A stretch of DNA of 64,000 nucleotides from Ipomoea triloba (lineage: Eukaryota; Streptophyta; Magnoliopsida; Solanales; Convolvulaceae), in assembly GCF_003576645.1 (NCBI RefSeq), contig NC_044916.1, positions 6,945,630 to 7,009,629 on the forward strand, read 5' to 3'. The notes under the pieces are model-generated. The model saw nothing but the letters and a program-made list of their open reading frames with translations. It ran no database searches and was not told where the DNA came from. Both the position numbers and the translations under genes were made by a program. Shown here one piece after another: positions 22,218 to 34,800 of the stretch. Positions within the stretch are counted from its first letter, which is position 1, and every line of letters begins with the position of its first letter.

Positions 22218-23169
22218 TATACATATACTGGTCAGGCCTCAGCTCCATCATCATTTAAATAATAATATTACAACTTGGTCATATGACTCATATCATTGCT
22301 ATAAAATCTCATATTGTCAATGGACTACACTTCTCTCCCCAGTCCCCACAGACCACAGTTTCTTTTTCCATCAATAAAATGAATTCGTGTTTTAAAAAAA
22401 ATGAAAATGAATTCGTAATATATGTTATTGTACTGTGGATATAGATGTATGCATGATAGATATTCCTTAATTAGCTATTTCTTCCATTCAATTATTACCT
22501 GCCCACTTTTTTCATCACCCCACTTTTGTGCTAGTATAAGTAGCTGTACACCTTATCCTAACTTTGTCGTTCTCTCTCTTTATAAAACTAATTCAATGAG
22601 TCAAAACAAAGCAAAGTTACAAATCGGATAATTTTGTAAACACAACATCAGATGAGAAAGATGTATATACATATATGTAGTTTAATTATTGTTGCTTTGG
22701 TGAAGGATATTACTTTCCTATATCAAAGCAATATTATTAATTCTCATGTGCAAACCATATACAACCTTAATTTAATTCTTTATTTTAATCTTATTATTAT
22801 AGGACTTCTCCGATTCAAGTGTCTATTTTGTTGCCTCAGGGTCGGCAAAATGCTCTGAATCAGCAATTGCTGCAGTTTGTAGAATGTGTGCAGTTAACCT
22901 GTTTAGTTGAGATGGAGCACATATTTGGTATCAGAGCTAACCTCGTGTCAAAGGTCATAGTCCAACTATTAGCGTAGGCTTTTAGTTGAAATGGTGCACA
23001 TGAGTGAAATTGGAATGTGACTTTATTCTAAATGAAGTGTTATATTCTGTTCTCATTGTCATCTATTTCCCCTTTGTGCTTAGCCAGGGACTTGCAAACT
23101 ATATGCTTTTGTTTCTCAATCATATCCTGCTAAATCAGAGCTATGCTTATTAGTTATTACCACTTTCAG
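22215..23169. other. Intergenic DNA and probable last-intron remnant of the PP2A pseudogene
   Basis: Nothing gene-like in 22215-22900. TTTGGTATCAGAGC at about 22928 resembles a copia primer-binding phrase but no LTR adjoins it. 23040-23169 is pyrimidine-rich and ends TTACCACTTTCAG directly before the exon remnant, like a genuine intron 3' end. Confidence 0.4.
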
Positions 23170-23512
23170 GTGGCGGAACGAGCACATCTTATGGAGCAAC
23201 GACAGCATCCTTAACCTTGTTATGCGTAACAAGCAAGTGATCATGCCCATTGTTGTGTCGGCTTTAGAGAGGAACAGCCAGAGCCACTGGAGCAAACCTG
23301 ACACTAAACGTGAGAAAAGTGCTCTTCGAGATGGATGAGGAGCTCGTGCTCGCCTGCCAAAGTAAAACGAGGAAGAAAATTCAGTGTCGAATGGTGCTGC
23401 TGAGAGGCGAAGGTTAACATGGGAACGCCTCGAGACGGCTGCTAGTTATCAGCCCGTGCCTAGCGATCTTTCAGGTCTAGCGAAACCACACACATGCCTT
23501 GTTAGCTGCTGA
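23170..23512 (+). pseudogene. PP2A regulatory subunit B' (B56 type), last-exon pseudogene
   Basis: After the acceptor-like TTTCAG the sequence reads VAERA, then (frame change) ILWSNDSILNLVMRNKQVIM and PIVVSALERNSQSHWSK. After a short deletion come NLTLNVRKVLFEMDEELVLA and CQSK, and after another frame change NSVSNGAAERRRLTWERLET and AASYQP. The order W-N…PI…ALE.N..SHW…L..NVRK…MD.EL…C…RR..WE.LE matches the C-terminal end of plant B' subunits, which direct the PP2A catalytic core to substrates. At least three frame disruptions and loss of all upstream exons mark it as dead. The retained intron 3' end points to genomic duplication rather than retroposition. Confidence 0.75.
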
Positions 23513-23758
23513 TTGATCAATTAGAAGGCATCTCTTAGCTCATCCCTCTTGGTTTTTGCTTATTTATTATTATTTTTTTGTGGTTTTTTGGGTGCGGAAA
23601 GTTAGACAAGCATTGTCTGATCAGATATGGGTGTACATAGGAGTCCACAAGGTTGGTTTTTGCTTAAAACAGTTTCAAGTAACTTTTCTGACTCTTAACT
23701 GTTGAGTTTCAGTTTGGCTAAATCCAAACCTCCCTCTAACTTAGACAAGCATACCAAG

Positions 23759-23790
<32 letters not shown>

Positions 23791-23802
23791 TGTGTGTGTG
23801 TA
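23759..23802. repeat. Compound (CT)n(TA)n(GT)n microsatellite
   Basis: Three dinucleotide tracts follow one another without interruption. Confidence 0.95.
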
Positions 23803-23877
23803 AAACTCAATATGGATTCTGTGTGTAGCTCTACAGGATTACCATTTCTTTGCCTTTAGAAGTATATAATAGATTGT

Positions 23878-24010
23878 GGGGCCACCATGCTGAGTTGGTT
23901 ATGTACTTGATGTAGTTGACTTGGTAACCACCAGCTTTTAAGTTCAGCTCTCAGTAGGAGGTGCTTATTGGGCAGTGCTTATTGGGCGGTCCATTATGGA
24001 TACCTTAAAC
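23878..24010 (+). mobile_element. SINE-like sequence (family C)
   Basis: ATGCTGAGTTGGTTATGTAC (A-box-like) followed by TTTTAAGTTCAGCTCTCAG (B-box-like) and GGAGGTGCTTATTGGG resemble a tRNA-derived head. No A-tail or target duplication is seen. Confidence 0.35.
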
Positions 24011-24514
24011 TGATTTATCTCTTTGTGGTCCTTTGTCAGCTAAGATTACAAAGCGAATTTCATTTAGAGTACACATTTGGATAAGGTTGTAGATTTTCTT
24101 GAAATTAAAAGATGATGCGAAATCCACGAAAGTCTGATGTGTATACACATCAATTGTAGTAAAAAAAAAAAGTATGAAATCTAACTACCCATTTTCTCCA
24201 CTTTACAAATTTCAATATCCCAACTCTTCCTGTGGGCACCATACTACTTTGCTTCAACTATTAAACCAAATTCAATTTTTCTTGTGGATTGAGATAAGAA
24301 TAAGCTCTTGATATATATTATTTTTAAAAAAATAAAATTTAAAGAATTTAATTCAATTGCTCTTTTTGTGTGTATGTGTGTTCATCCACCTGTAGAAGTA
24401 ATTTGGTATGATGGAAAGTCAAAAAATGTAATTAGGTAAAAAGTTTAATCATGAAGAAAGAATGGGCCCATGAAGAAAGACTGCTAAATTTAAGAAGGCA
24501 AAAAAGTCGTTATA
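24011..24514. other. Intergenic DNA, no gene seen
   Basis: Ordinary AT-rich sequence; no ORF with recognisable similarity. Confidence 0.4.
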
Positions 24515-24838
24515 CCGTGGACCATATTGTGGACCATGGGTCATAGTTGATACTGCAGTTGTGTTGAACGGATATTGCAGTTGTGTTGAAAGGATACTGT
24601 AGTAGTGTTGAAAGGGAACTGTAGTTGCGCGGAACAGAGGCCGTGTCATCAATCTGGAACTATAGTTGTGTTAAAAAGATACTGCAGTTGTGTTGAACGG
24701 GTGAACGGCCTCTGTTCCGTGCAACTTCAGTTTCCTTTCAACACAACTGCAGTATCTTTTCAACACAACTGCAGTATCCTTTCAACACAACTGCAGTATC
24801 AGCTATGATCATGGTCCACAATATAATTTGCATAATAT
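24515..24838. mobile_element. Fold-back MITE built of 21-bp units
   Basis: The left half holds GTGGACCATG and repeated GATACTGCAGTTGTGTTGAA. The right half is the inverse, TTCAACACAACTGCAGTATC units ending CATGGTCCACAATATAATTT. The halves can pair over about 130 bp. Relatives are at 7190-7380 (partial) and a terminal scrap at about 30270-30300. Superfamily not determined. Confidence 0.75.
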
Positions 24839-25265
24839 ATGATAATAATCCTCTTTAAGAACTATAATCCATTTTTGCATTCCAACAGTTAAGGATTTCA
24901 ATGTACTACAATTATATTATCATAATTCATTTTATAGGTCAAAAGTGTAATCTATATGGTCATTGTAGATTTGTAGAATACAAAATATTCATTCATATAA
25001 AGTGTTATTTTATAATTTTTAATTTTAGTTTATTTTTCTTGTTTTCTTGAGATTTTTACACCTCATTTTTTTTGCTCTTTCTTTTATTTCCTTTAGATGT
25101 ATTCTTTTGTTTTTAAAGACATTTTTTTTCAGCTCATTATAGTTTTTTCGAGTTAGTGACAATACTATTAATCCTCCCTAAAGTTGTAGCGTATAAAATG
25201 TGTATATGTAACGGAAATAACTTAGTTCACATACTCCAACAAGCAAACTACAATTTAGATACCCC
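24839..25265. other. Intergenic DNA, no gene seen
   Basis: AT-rich, T-homopolymer-rich sequence leading into the telomere-like array. Confidence 0.4.
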
Positions 25266-26915
25266 TTGTTAACAAGTAACTAAACCCCTTAACCCTAAAC
25301 CTTAACCCAAAACCCTAAACACTAAACCTAACCCTATACCCTAAACCCTAAACACAAAAACCTAACCCCTAACCCTATGCCCTAATCGTAAACCCTAAAT
25401 TTGAACAGTACCCTAAAACCCTAAACTCTAAACCCTAAACCTTAAACCTTAAACCTAAACCTAAACCCTCCCTAGCCCTAAACCCTAAACCTAAATCCTA
25501 ACCCCTAAACATAAAACCTAGACCCTAAACCCTTAACACTAACCTTAAACTATAAATCCAAACCCTAAATCCCTAAACCCAAACCCTAAAACGAAAGCCC
25601 TACCCCCTAACCCTAACCCTAAACCCTAACCTAAACTCCAAACCTAAAACCTAAAACCTCACCTAAACCCTAAACACTAAACCCTAGCCCCTAACCTAAC
25701 CCTAAAACGAAAACCATAACCCCTAAACCTTAAACCAACACCTAACCCTAAATTCTAAACCCTAAACCCTAAATGATAATACCTAAGCCCTAACCCTAAA
25801 CCCTAAACCTAACTCTAAACACTAAACCCTAAGCCCTAACCCTAAACCCTAACCCCTAACCATAAACCCTAAATCCTAACCCTAAAACGAAAGCCCTAAC
25901 CCAAACCCAAACCGTAACCCCCCTAAACCCTAAACCTTAACCCTAAACCCAAAACCCAAACCCTAAAATGAAAGCCCTAACCCTAAACCCCAAACTCTAA
26001 ACATAAACCCAAACCCTAAACCATAACAAACCTAAACCCCAAACCGAGACCCCAAACCTAAAACCTAAAACCTCACCTAAACCCTAAACACTAAACCCTA
26101 TCCCCTAACCTAACCCTAAAACGAAAACCATAACCCCTAACCCTATACCATAAACCCTAAACCTTAAACCAACACCTAACCCTAAATTCTAAACCCTAAA
26201 CCCTAAACGATAATACCTAACCCCTAACCCTAAACCCTAACCCCTAACCCTAAACCCTAAATCCTAACCCTAAAATGAAAGCCCTAACTCCTAACCCCTA
26301 ACCCTATACAATAAACCTTAAGCCCTAACCCAAACCCAAACCCTAACCCCCCTAAACCCTAAACCTTAACCCTAAACCCAAAACCCAAACCCTAAAACGA
26401 AAGCCCTAATCCCTAAGCCCTAACCCTAAACCCCAAACTCTAAACATAAACCCAAACCTTAAACCATAACAAACCTAAAATCTAAACCCTAAACCTAACT
26501 CTAAAAACTAAACCCTAAGCCCTAACCCAAAACCCTAAGCCCTAACCCAAAACCCTAAACCTAACCCTAAACCCTAAATCCTAACCCTAAACCCAAAACC
26601 CAAAACCCAAACCCTAAAACGAAAGCCCTAACCCCTAACCCCTAACCCAATACCATAAACCCTAAACCCTAAACCTAAACCCAAACCCAAACCCAAACCC
26701 CTAAACATAAAACCTAAACCCTAACTTAAACCTAACCCTAAACCCTAAACTAACACTAAACCCTAAGCCAACACCAAACCCTAAACTCTAAACCCTAAAC
26801 CCTAAATGCTAATACCTAAGCTCTAAGCCCTAACCCTAACCCTAAACCCCAAACTCTAAACATAAACCCAAACACTAAATCCTAAACCCTAAACCTTAAA
26901 CCTAAACCCTTAACC
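25266..26915. repeat. Degenerate interstitial telomere-like array (CCCTAAA)n
   Basis: About 1.65 kb of CCCTAAAC/CCCTAACC variants of the plant telomere unit CCCTAAA, with many single-base changes and interspersed AAACGAAAGCC and AAACATAAACC variants. Longer segments recur inside it (for example AACCTCACCTAAACCC at about 25656 and 26074), showing later block duplication. The array is not at the window edge and is followed by unique DNA. Confidence 0.92.
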
Positions 26916-26926
26916 AACCTTAAACA

Positions 26927-27640
26927 CTTGGATTCCTCACTTTGATACAATTCTTGGATTGATTCTTGGATTCTTGGATGGTTTTCAAATGAGCCCTCAT
27001 GAGGGGTATTTATACCCATTCCACCTCGTCAATGGATGATGGAGATTTATTTAACCCTAAACTCTAAACCCTAAACCCTAAATGCTAATCCCTAAACCCT
27101 AAACCCTAAGCCAAAAAAAAAATCCTTAGCCCTAATGTCACAGACTCGTTTTCCCCTAACAATGTCTCGTGCGGCCTCAACTATTTTCCCCCTCAAATAG
27201 CTAAGTCAGTCTCGTTCCTACCTCAGAAAGTATGCAAAGTAAGCGATGAGATAGTTACGGAAATAAATAAGGCAAGAAGCTAAAGGAAACACTTGAACTT
27301 TGTAGGGAACTTGTATTATTTCTACACTTGGATTCCTCACTTGGATACAATTCTTAGAATGATTCTTGGATTGTTGGATGGTTTTCAAATGAGCCCCCAT
27401 GAGGGGTACCCTCAAATAGCTAAGTCAGTCTCGTTCCTACCTCAGAAAGTATGCAAAGTAAGCGATGAGATGGCTACGGAAATAAATAAGGCAAGAAGCT
27501 AAAGGAAACACTTGAACTTTGTAGGGAACTTGTATTATTTCTAAACTTGGATTCCTCACTTGGATACAATTCTTGGAATGATTCTTGGATTGTTGGATGG
27601 TTTTCAAATGAGTCCCCATGAGGGGTATCAAACATGCTGC
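26927..27640. repeat. 219-bp tandem repeat next to the telomere-like array
   Basis: Two near-identical units (about 27195-27413 and 27414-27632) contain CTCAAATAGCTAAGTCAGTC, AAGTATGCAAAGTAAGCGATG and ATTCTTGGATTGTTGGATGG. A partial third occurrence (ACTTGGATTCCTCACTTTG…) lies at 26927-27010. ORFs of 64-69 codons in it are not conserved beyond the repeat. Confidence 0.85.
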
Positions 27641-27833
27641 ACATAAATATGGCCTAGTACCAAATAAACAACCATAGTAGAGGACAGGGCCAGTTCTGAG
27701 TACGGGCGGGATGGGCGACCGCCTAGGACCCCATGATAGAAAGTGGATTCAATATATATATATATATATAGACCAGAAGTTTCTCCATCCCCAGACAACA
27801 TCCATTCTCTTGGCCTGAAATTGAAAGTGGATT

Positions 27834-27865
<32 letters not shown>
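27641..27865. other. Unique flank ending in a TA tract
   Basis: GAAAGTGGATTCAATATATA occurs twice, each time running into a TA tract. The second tract ends the contig at the N of 27866. Confidence 0.5.
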
Positions 27866-29455
27866 NTAACCCTAAACCCTAAATCCTAACCCTAAAATGA
27901 AAGCCCTAACTCCTAACCCCTAACCCTATACAATAAACCTTAAGCCCTAACCCAAACCCAAACCCTAACCCCCCTAAACCCTAAACCTTAACCCTAAACC
28001 CAAAACCCAAACCCTAAAACGAAAGCCCTAATCCCTAAGCCCTAACCCTAAACCCCAAACTCTAAACATAAACCCAAACCTTAAACCATAACAAACCTAA
28101 AATCTAAACCCTAAACCTAACTCTAAAAACTAAACCCTAAGCCCTAACCCAAAACCCTAAGCCCTAACCCAAAACCCTAAACCTAACCCTAAACCCTAAA
28201 TCCTAACCCTAAACCCAAAACCCAAAACCCAAACCCTAAAACGAAAGCCCTAACCCCTAACCCCTAACCCAATACCATAAACCCTAAACCCTAAACCTAA
28301 ACCCAAACCCAAACCCAAACCCCTAAACATAAAACCTAAACCCTAACTTAAACCTAACCCTAAACCCTAAACTAACACTAAACCCTAAGCCAACACCAAA
28401 CCCTAAACTCTAAACCCTAAACCCTAAATGCTAATACCTAAGCTCTAAGCCCTAACCCTAACCCTAAACCCCAAACTCTAAACATAAACCCAAACACTAA
28501 ATCCTAAACCCTAAACCTTAAACCTAAACCCTTAACCAACCTTAAACACTTGGATTCCTCACTTTGATACAATTCTTGGATTGATTCTTGGATTCTTGGA
28601 TGGTTTTCAAATGAGCCCTCATGAGGGGTATTTATACCCATTCCACCTCGTCAATGGATGATGGAGATTTATTTAACCCTAAACTCTAAACCCTAAACCC
28701 TAAATGCTAATCCCTAAACCCTAAACCCTAAGCCAAAAAAAAAATCCTTAGCCCTAATGTCACAGACTCGTTTTCCCCTAACAATGTCTCGTGCGGCCTC
28801 AACTATTTTCCCCCTCAAATAGCTAAGTCAGTCTCGTTCCTACCTCAGAAAGTATGCAAAGTAAGCGATGAGATAGTTACGGAAATAAATAAGGCAAGAA
28901 GCTAAAGGAAACACTTGAACTTTGTAGGGAACTTGTATTATTTCTACACTTGGATTCCTCACTTGGATACAATTCTTAGAATGATTCTTGGATTGTTGGA
29001 TGGTTTTCAAATGAGCCCCCATGAGGGGTACCCTCAAATAGCTAAGTCAGTCTCGTTCCTACCTCAGAAAGTATGCAAAGTAAGCGATGAGATGGCTACG
29101 GAAATAAATAAGGCAAGAAGCTAAAGGAAACACTTGAACTTTGTAGGGAACTTGTATTATTTCTAAACTTGGATTCCTCACTTGGATACAATTCTTGGAA
29201 TGATTCTTGGATTGTTGGATGGTTTTCAAATGAGTCCCCATGAGGGGTATCAAACATGCTGCACATAAATATGGCCTAGTACCAAATAAACAACCATAGT
29301 AGAGGACAGGGCCAGTTCTGAGTACGGGCGGGATGGGCGACCGCCTAGGACCCCATGATAGAAAGTGGATTCAATATATATATATATATATAGACCAGAA
29401 GTTTCTCCATCCCCAGACAACATCCATTCTCTTGGCCTGAAATTGAAAGTGGATT

Positions 29456-29498
<43 letters not shown>

Positions 29499-29501
<3 letters not shown>

Positions 29502-30919
29502 CAAACTTGAGAACTGCTATGAAATTGGCAAACTAATAGTTCTAGTGTCAGTATATTACTAATGAAGTATATAAAAATATTCAAACAATGAAGTCAAAAA
29601 GGACATCTTGAAGATTAATATAAAATCATAAATGCAAATTCACACAATCATCCAAACAAACAAAATAACGACCCATATTCACTCTGTTCCAACCGGCCCC
29701 AAGGGTGGAGGGCAAATTTAGCAGTATCCCAAACTCAGTACTGGAAAATACTTCAGGAATAATAAACTCACAAAAGTTGGTGAAATAAGATTTGGAATCA
29801 TAGCAATTGGAAATTTGTAATTTAGGAACTATAACACTACAGTCAGCATAGCAACTACATTGGGATATGATCATAGTGACAAAGGGAAATTCAATGCAAT
29901 AAGATTTATTGCTAATAAGTTCAATATAATACTCACCATTCATGATAGCTTGCTTTTTGGAGTTGTAACTTGTAAGCATCATTAAACAGTATTTCCTTAG
30001 TGCTCCAGAAGTTTTCACAACATTTATAATAATAATAATCAAGGGTAATCTTGTAATTATCCCATCCACCCCCGAATTGAAATTCATGGGGATGTCATAT
30101 GAATTTCAATTCCACAAGAGGGAATTGCAATTCCACCTCCAACTAAACAATATAATTGTGCTCTACAAAGAATTAGGTTGTTGTTGAATTACAACTATAA
30201 CCAATCAAACATAGCATAACCTTCAATTTATTAAAAATGAATATTTTTCAGTGATTTACATTGTAATATAGAGCATGGTCCATAATTTAATTTGCCTCAT
30301 ATGCCTATATTTTTAAGGATCTAAATTTTTTATTAAAACATTTCACCATTTAACATAGTAATATAAGTAGATTTTATGAGATCAGTTACTTTATAGTAAC
30401 CAATAAACAAAAATAGTTTTATTGTCAACTAGTGAAAGATTTGATGAAAAATTTAGTCCATGTTTATCCCATTTTTAATTTGCATATACCAAATTAAAAT
30501 CTGAAAAATGCATGATAAGTCTCCCAGCATATGGAATCTAATGCCAAGTCAAAAAATTAGACTACTTTCCATCCCTATCAGTCTTCCAATATATTACCAG
30601 CGATGTTACTATTTGCTTGACACAAGATTTATCATTTTATCAATTTTATTATTTTTCTATGGTGAGTATTTTTTTTAATGTTGAAATGGAATTTAAATGT
30701 GCCAAAAATTAATTAATAAATGAAAATACTTCATTGACTTGGTCGGGTCATCGCACATGGCACATTAACTCCTGTTATTAAGTCCTTGACTGCGACCCTT
30801 ATCAAACTCCAGCTATTAGTCCTGAATTCATAGTTTTATCATGTTATTTTTTGGTAAAACAGTAAATTAGGAAATATATAGTTATTTGAGTTTTTTATTG
30901 GTCCCGTAAAATAATAAAA
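29499..30919. other. Intergenic DNA with a MITE scrap
   Basis: A 153-codon minus-strand ORF (29626-30087) has several Cys residues but no domain I recognise; it lacks supporting splice or promoter signals and is not called. AGCATGGTCCATAATTTAAT at about 30273 is a terminal scrap of the 24515 MITE family. Confidence 0.35.
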
Positions 30920-31557
30920 GGAATAAGGTTCAAATTGGCTACTAAACTTAACCTGAAAGTACAATTAAGTCACTAAATCAAAAAAAAAAAAAGTGCAATT
31001 AGACCCCTGATTCCCTGAACACTCTAAATGTATGCAATTTCACCTAATAACAGATTACCATCTATTTCATCAGGTTACTTGCTTACGTGGACAGTGAATT
31101 AACATTTTAAAATAATTTTTAATAGTAAACTATCAAAATAAAAAATTAAAATAATTTAAAAAATTAAATTAAAAAACACCACACACACCATAATAAAGCA
31201 AAAGTTGTTTTGTAAAAGAAGTTTATTTTCCATAAATAATAATAATAATAATAATAATAAATTTGAGTTTATTCGTCCACAGGTTTCTATTAACGTGGCA
31301 AGAGTATTATTAAGAGGAGGGGGTGGCTGCATGTGTGTTTATTATTATTATTTTTAATTTCTTATTTTAATAATTTATTATTAAAAATTATTTTAAAATA
31401 CCAATTCACCGTCCACAAACAAGTAACCTGATGAAATGTATGGTAACCTGCTACCAGGTGAAATTACATACATTTGGAGTGTTCATTAGTCTAATTACAC
31501 TTCTTTTTTTATTCAGTAATCAAGTTACCTTCAGTGGTTAATTTGAACCTTATTCCA
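30920..31557. mobile_element. Mutator-like MITE with 9-bp target duplication
   Basis: Starts GGAATAAGGTTCAAATTGGC and ends in the inverted GGTTAATTTGAACCTTATTCC; long arms with GTAATCTG/CATCAGGTTACTTG motifs pair around an AT-rich centre with an AAT microsatellite. It is flanked by the exact direct repeat ATAATAAAA (30911-30919 and 31558-31566). A 9-bp duplication with long inverted ends points to a Mutator-type element. It lies about 200 bp upstream of the first ankyrin gene's TATA box. Confidence 0.85.
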
Positions 31558-31764
31558 TAATAAAAACACTAGTGATTGCTCGCACGCACCCTAAAGTGAT
31601 TGCTAACTGCTGGCTGTCACTCTATAAACTTTTTTTCTTTTATTTTTCTTGTGGGTCCCACAAAACTAATTTTGGTTGTGTACTGTTGTTTACTTGGTGT
31701 GGGTCCACAAAACTCATTATTGGTGTGGAAGTTTACTTGCAAAGTACCAATATATATGGGAACT

Positions 31765-31851
31765 AAAACGTACTATAAGCTATAACACACCCTAAGTCAA
31801 GTGGGCGTCTCAATAGTGTATACTACGTGTGAGTGTGAGAGAAAGATCAAA
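31765..31851 (+). promoter_or_regulatory. Core promoter and leader of ankyrin gene 1
   Basis: AACTAAAACG…ACTATAAGC places a TATA box at about 31772-31780, 75-80 bp before the ATG. The leader holds GTCTCAATAGTGTATA, which the other two ankyrin genes share. Confidence 0.6.
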
Positions 31852-34800
31852 ATGGAAAGAAGGGTTTTTGAAGCAGCCCTAGAGGGAGATGTAGCAACTT
31901 TAAAGAGGTTGTTACGTGAAGATCCTTTGGTTCTCGATAAAATCTTGGTGAGTGTCAACTGCGAGACACCATTATATGTTGCCGCCATGTTGGGATACCA
32001 TGATTTTGCTAATGAAATCCTCATAAAAAAACCCGAGCTCGCGAAGGAGTTGAACTCCAAGCAGTCTTCCCCTCTCCACCTCGCGGCGGCCAAAGGGCAT
32101 GTCGGCGTGGTTAGAGCCATATTGTTAGTTGATCTCGAGATGTGTAAGGGTCGCGATAGAGATGGCCTAACTCCTCTCCACCTCGCGGCAATCAAAGGGA
32201 GAGTTGATGTGTTGAAGGAGCTGATTAATGCAATTTCAGTGAGTGGATTAGTTGATATGATGGGCGTGGATTATGAGCAGTTGGGAGAGAGCATTTTGCA
32301 TATGTGTGTTAAGCATAGCAAGTTGGAGGCTTTGAAGACTCTGGTGGAGATGATAGGAGATGGTGGTGGGGATTTTGTGAATTATAAGGATAGTTTTGGC
32401 AACACCATTCTGCATCTTGCAGTGTCAGATAAACAAATTGAGGTAATTCTTTTTTATTCTTTTAAAAAAATTCTATTCGATGTCATTTTTTCTTCAGTAA
32501 AATAACACTATAAACATATAATATATCAGTTTATTCTTTTAGTTGAGATAAAACGTAACACATGCTTCAAATATAGTCATTTGCTAAGATAGTTAAAGTA
32601 ATACAGATGCAATAATGTATGATACTTTCAAAACTAAAACAAATTTTATAAGCAAGTTCTTCTTTTGGATTCTCAATTATATTATAATTATCAATTTAAG
32701 TATATTTAATTTTTTAAACGTTTGATTTTTAGTCTAGAATATTTAAAAATTCAATGAAAGTGAAGCCTTTAAGATATTTTATACTAAATAATATAAAATA
32801 TAGATGTCAATAACCTTATGATCAAGTGACATGAAGTGACTCTTTCAAATTGGAGATTATGGATTTGAGCATCAACGAAGGTGATGGCCTCAATGAGACT
32901 AATACTAAAAAACAGTTTTTTAAAAAATCTAGTTAGATCTTTTTAAAATTCAGAATGTCTTTATCCATTGATTATGACGAGTTATAATAACCCCAAATTT
33001 GAAAAAGTCATAGTTGGCTTGCGAATTGGCATCTACAGATGTTATGGCGTTTGCTGGCAAATTGACATACAACGATATAGGTGGACCTGATAATCAAATT
33101 TTACTTACCTTATTATTATTATTTCTTCTTTTTTTTTTTAGTACCGTCTTATGAATTTTTAATCCGATGTGTCGAATCTATAATAGTTATTTGTTACTTA
33201 TAATAGAAATCGTAATATTTATTACATAAAATTTAATAACGATTTGAAATGAATAAATTGTTACTTACAATAAATATTGTAATATTAATATGTGAATACT
33301 ATTTAATTAGGATAAAATGATTGTTACTTGATGATTTTGTCGGGATTGGGTTCACCATAAACCTGATATGGAAGTATAGAACGGGAAGTAGAAAAATAGT
33401 AGTAGTATTGTTCATCAGGGCGTTAGCCCAAAATAGTGCATACAAAGCCTATGACACTGGCCCAAATAATAAATAAATAATACAAGTAATAGCCCAAAGA
33501 ATGAACTAAGAATAATATCGTAGCTACTTAAAATCAAACCTTGATATATGGGTTAAAGGTTAGGACTACAAACCACTAAGCCAGCTAGGATTTAGTGAAC
33601 CAAGGGATGATTTTTAAGGGGAGGCAAGGGTGCCTTATATATTGTTAAAACCCTTCGGATGCTTGACAAATGTTCAGCTCCAGCTTACCTTAAATCTTGG
33701 TCGTACCCACTACCTGGATGCTAGCGATCTTCACATGGGTAAATAAAGCATCCTACCTTTTAATATATGATATTTTAAATGGCTTACATGGTTAGTGCTT
33801 GTGTTATTATGTTGGACATCTTGGGTTTGAAACCCCATGTTAGCATATCCTTCGTTTATTTTGCCCCAAGCTACCTTCTTCTTTAGCAATAAAAATGGAC
33901 GGACACTCCCGACCTGTCTCTGAACAAAAAGGAAAGTTATTTTTTTTTGAGGCGTGATGCCTCGCTGGGTTGCCTTCCCTACTTGAGGGTCAAGAAAAGA
34001 TGATTATCAGCTAGCTAGCCTCCTTAATTCCTACATGCGGGTTAATGAGCCGCCACCCCTACTCGTAGGCTCCTTGCACCGCCTTCCCTACATCAAACGC
34101 GTATGATTTTTTGTCTCTCTTTTTTTCTTAAAGCGCAATGCCTCGCTAGGCCACCTTCCTTACTTGCGGCTGTTGCGGCTCAGAAAAGATAGTGTTCATC
34201 TGTCTTCCCTACATGCAAGCCGATGAGCCGCCTTCCCTACATGCCTTCCCTACATGCAGGCCCATATCACTTTTTTTCCTCTCTTTTGTTTTTCTTGAGG
34301 CGCGATACCTCACTAGCCGCCTTCCCTACTTGCGTGCCCAAAAAAGATGTAGAAATGTACGTTTTTTTCTTACCTCCAAAGACTGCTTACGTAGCTTATG
34401 AGCTCATTTGGGTGTTAATTTTTTGCTGTAGTGTCTCCTATCTAGACTGTGGAGCTTCTAACTTTCGTTAGGACCACTTATCTTGTTTATGGATCCACTA
34501 CTGCGTCTGTTTTTATTTTTCGGTAGCTTGCTCAGCCTACAAGCCCAATCAAAAGTATATGTTAATATTTTTCTAATGCAGAAATATTTTCCTTACATTA
34601 CTGGGCTGCTTGCAAACCCACCAAGGTGTTGTTATTCAATCCATGGTTATCTACCCAGATTGCGGGCCCTTAATGGTCGAGGTATGGTCAATACTTTCAT
34701 TGATGGCCTCCTCGTGAACGAGTTCAGGCTCCCTCCATGACTGATCCCTCATTTCGTCCCTTAGTTGTGGCCTCGAGCCCAATGCACTAGGCCCCCATCC

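Larger units (their letters stand above)
26245..29487. repeat. 1.62-kb direct duplication across a single N (likely unmerged contig overlap)
   Basis: 26245-27865 and 27867-29487 match throughout, offset 1622, with one N at 27866. The first copy ends in a TA run that the second extends to about 29498. Confidence 0.85.

Noticed and set aside
22920..22945. Copia-type primer-binding phrase TTTGGTATCAGAGC
   Set aside because: No LTR end adjoins it and no gag follows; it is probably a scrap or a chance match.
25266..26915. True chromosome end
   Set aside because: The array is too degenerate for an active telomere and unique DNA with genes lies on both sides.
26927..27640. CRISPR-like direct repeats
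   Set aside because: The units are long tandem copies without short repeats and unique spacers, and the DNA is plant nuclear.
29626..30087. 153-codon minus-strand ORF with several cysteines
   Set aside because: I considered a receptor-kinase extracellular fragment, but no motif order is convincing and there are no supporting signals.
34192..34740. ORFs of 69-85 codons in the intron of ankyrin gene 1
   Set aside because: They lie on the opposite strand to the LTR element's direction or within its short repeats and show no protein similarity.
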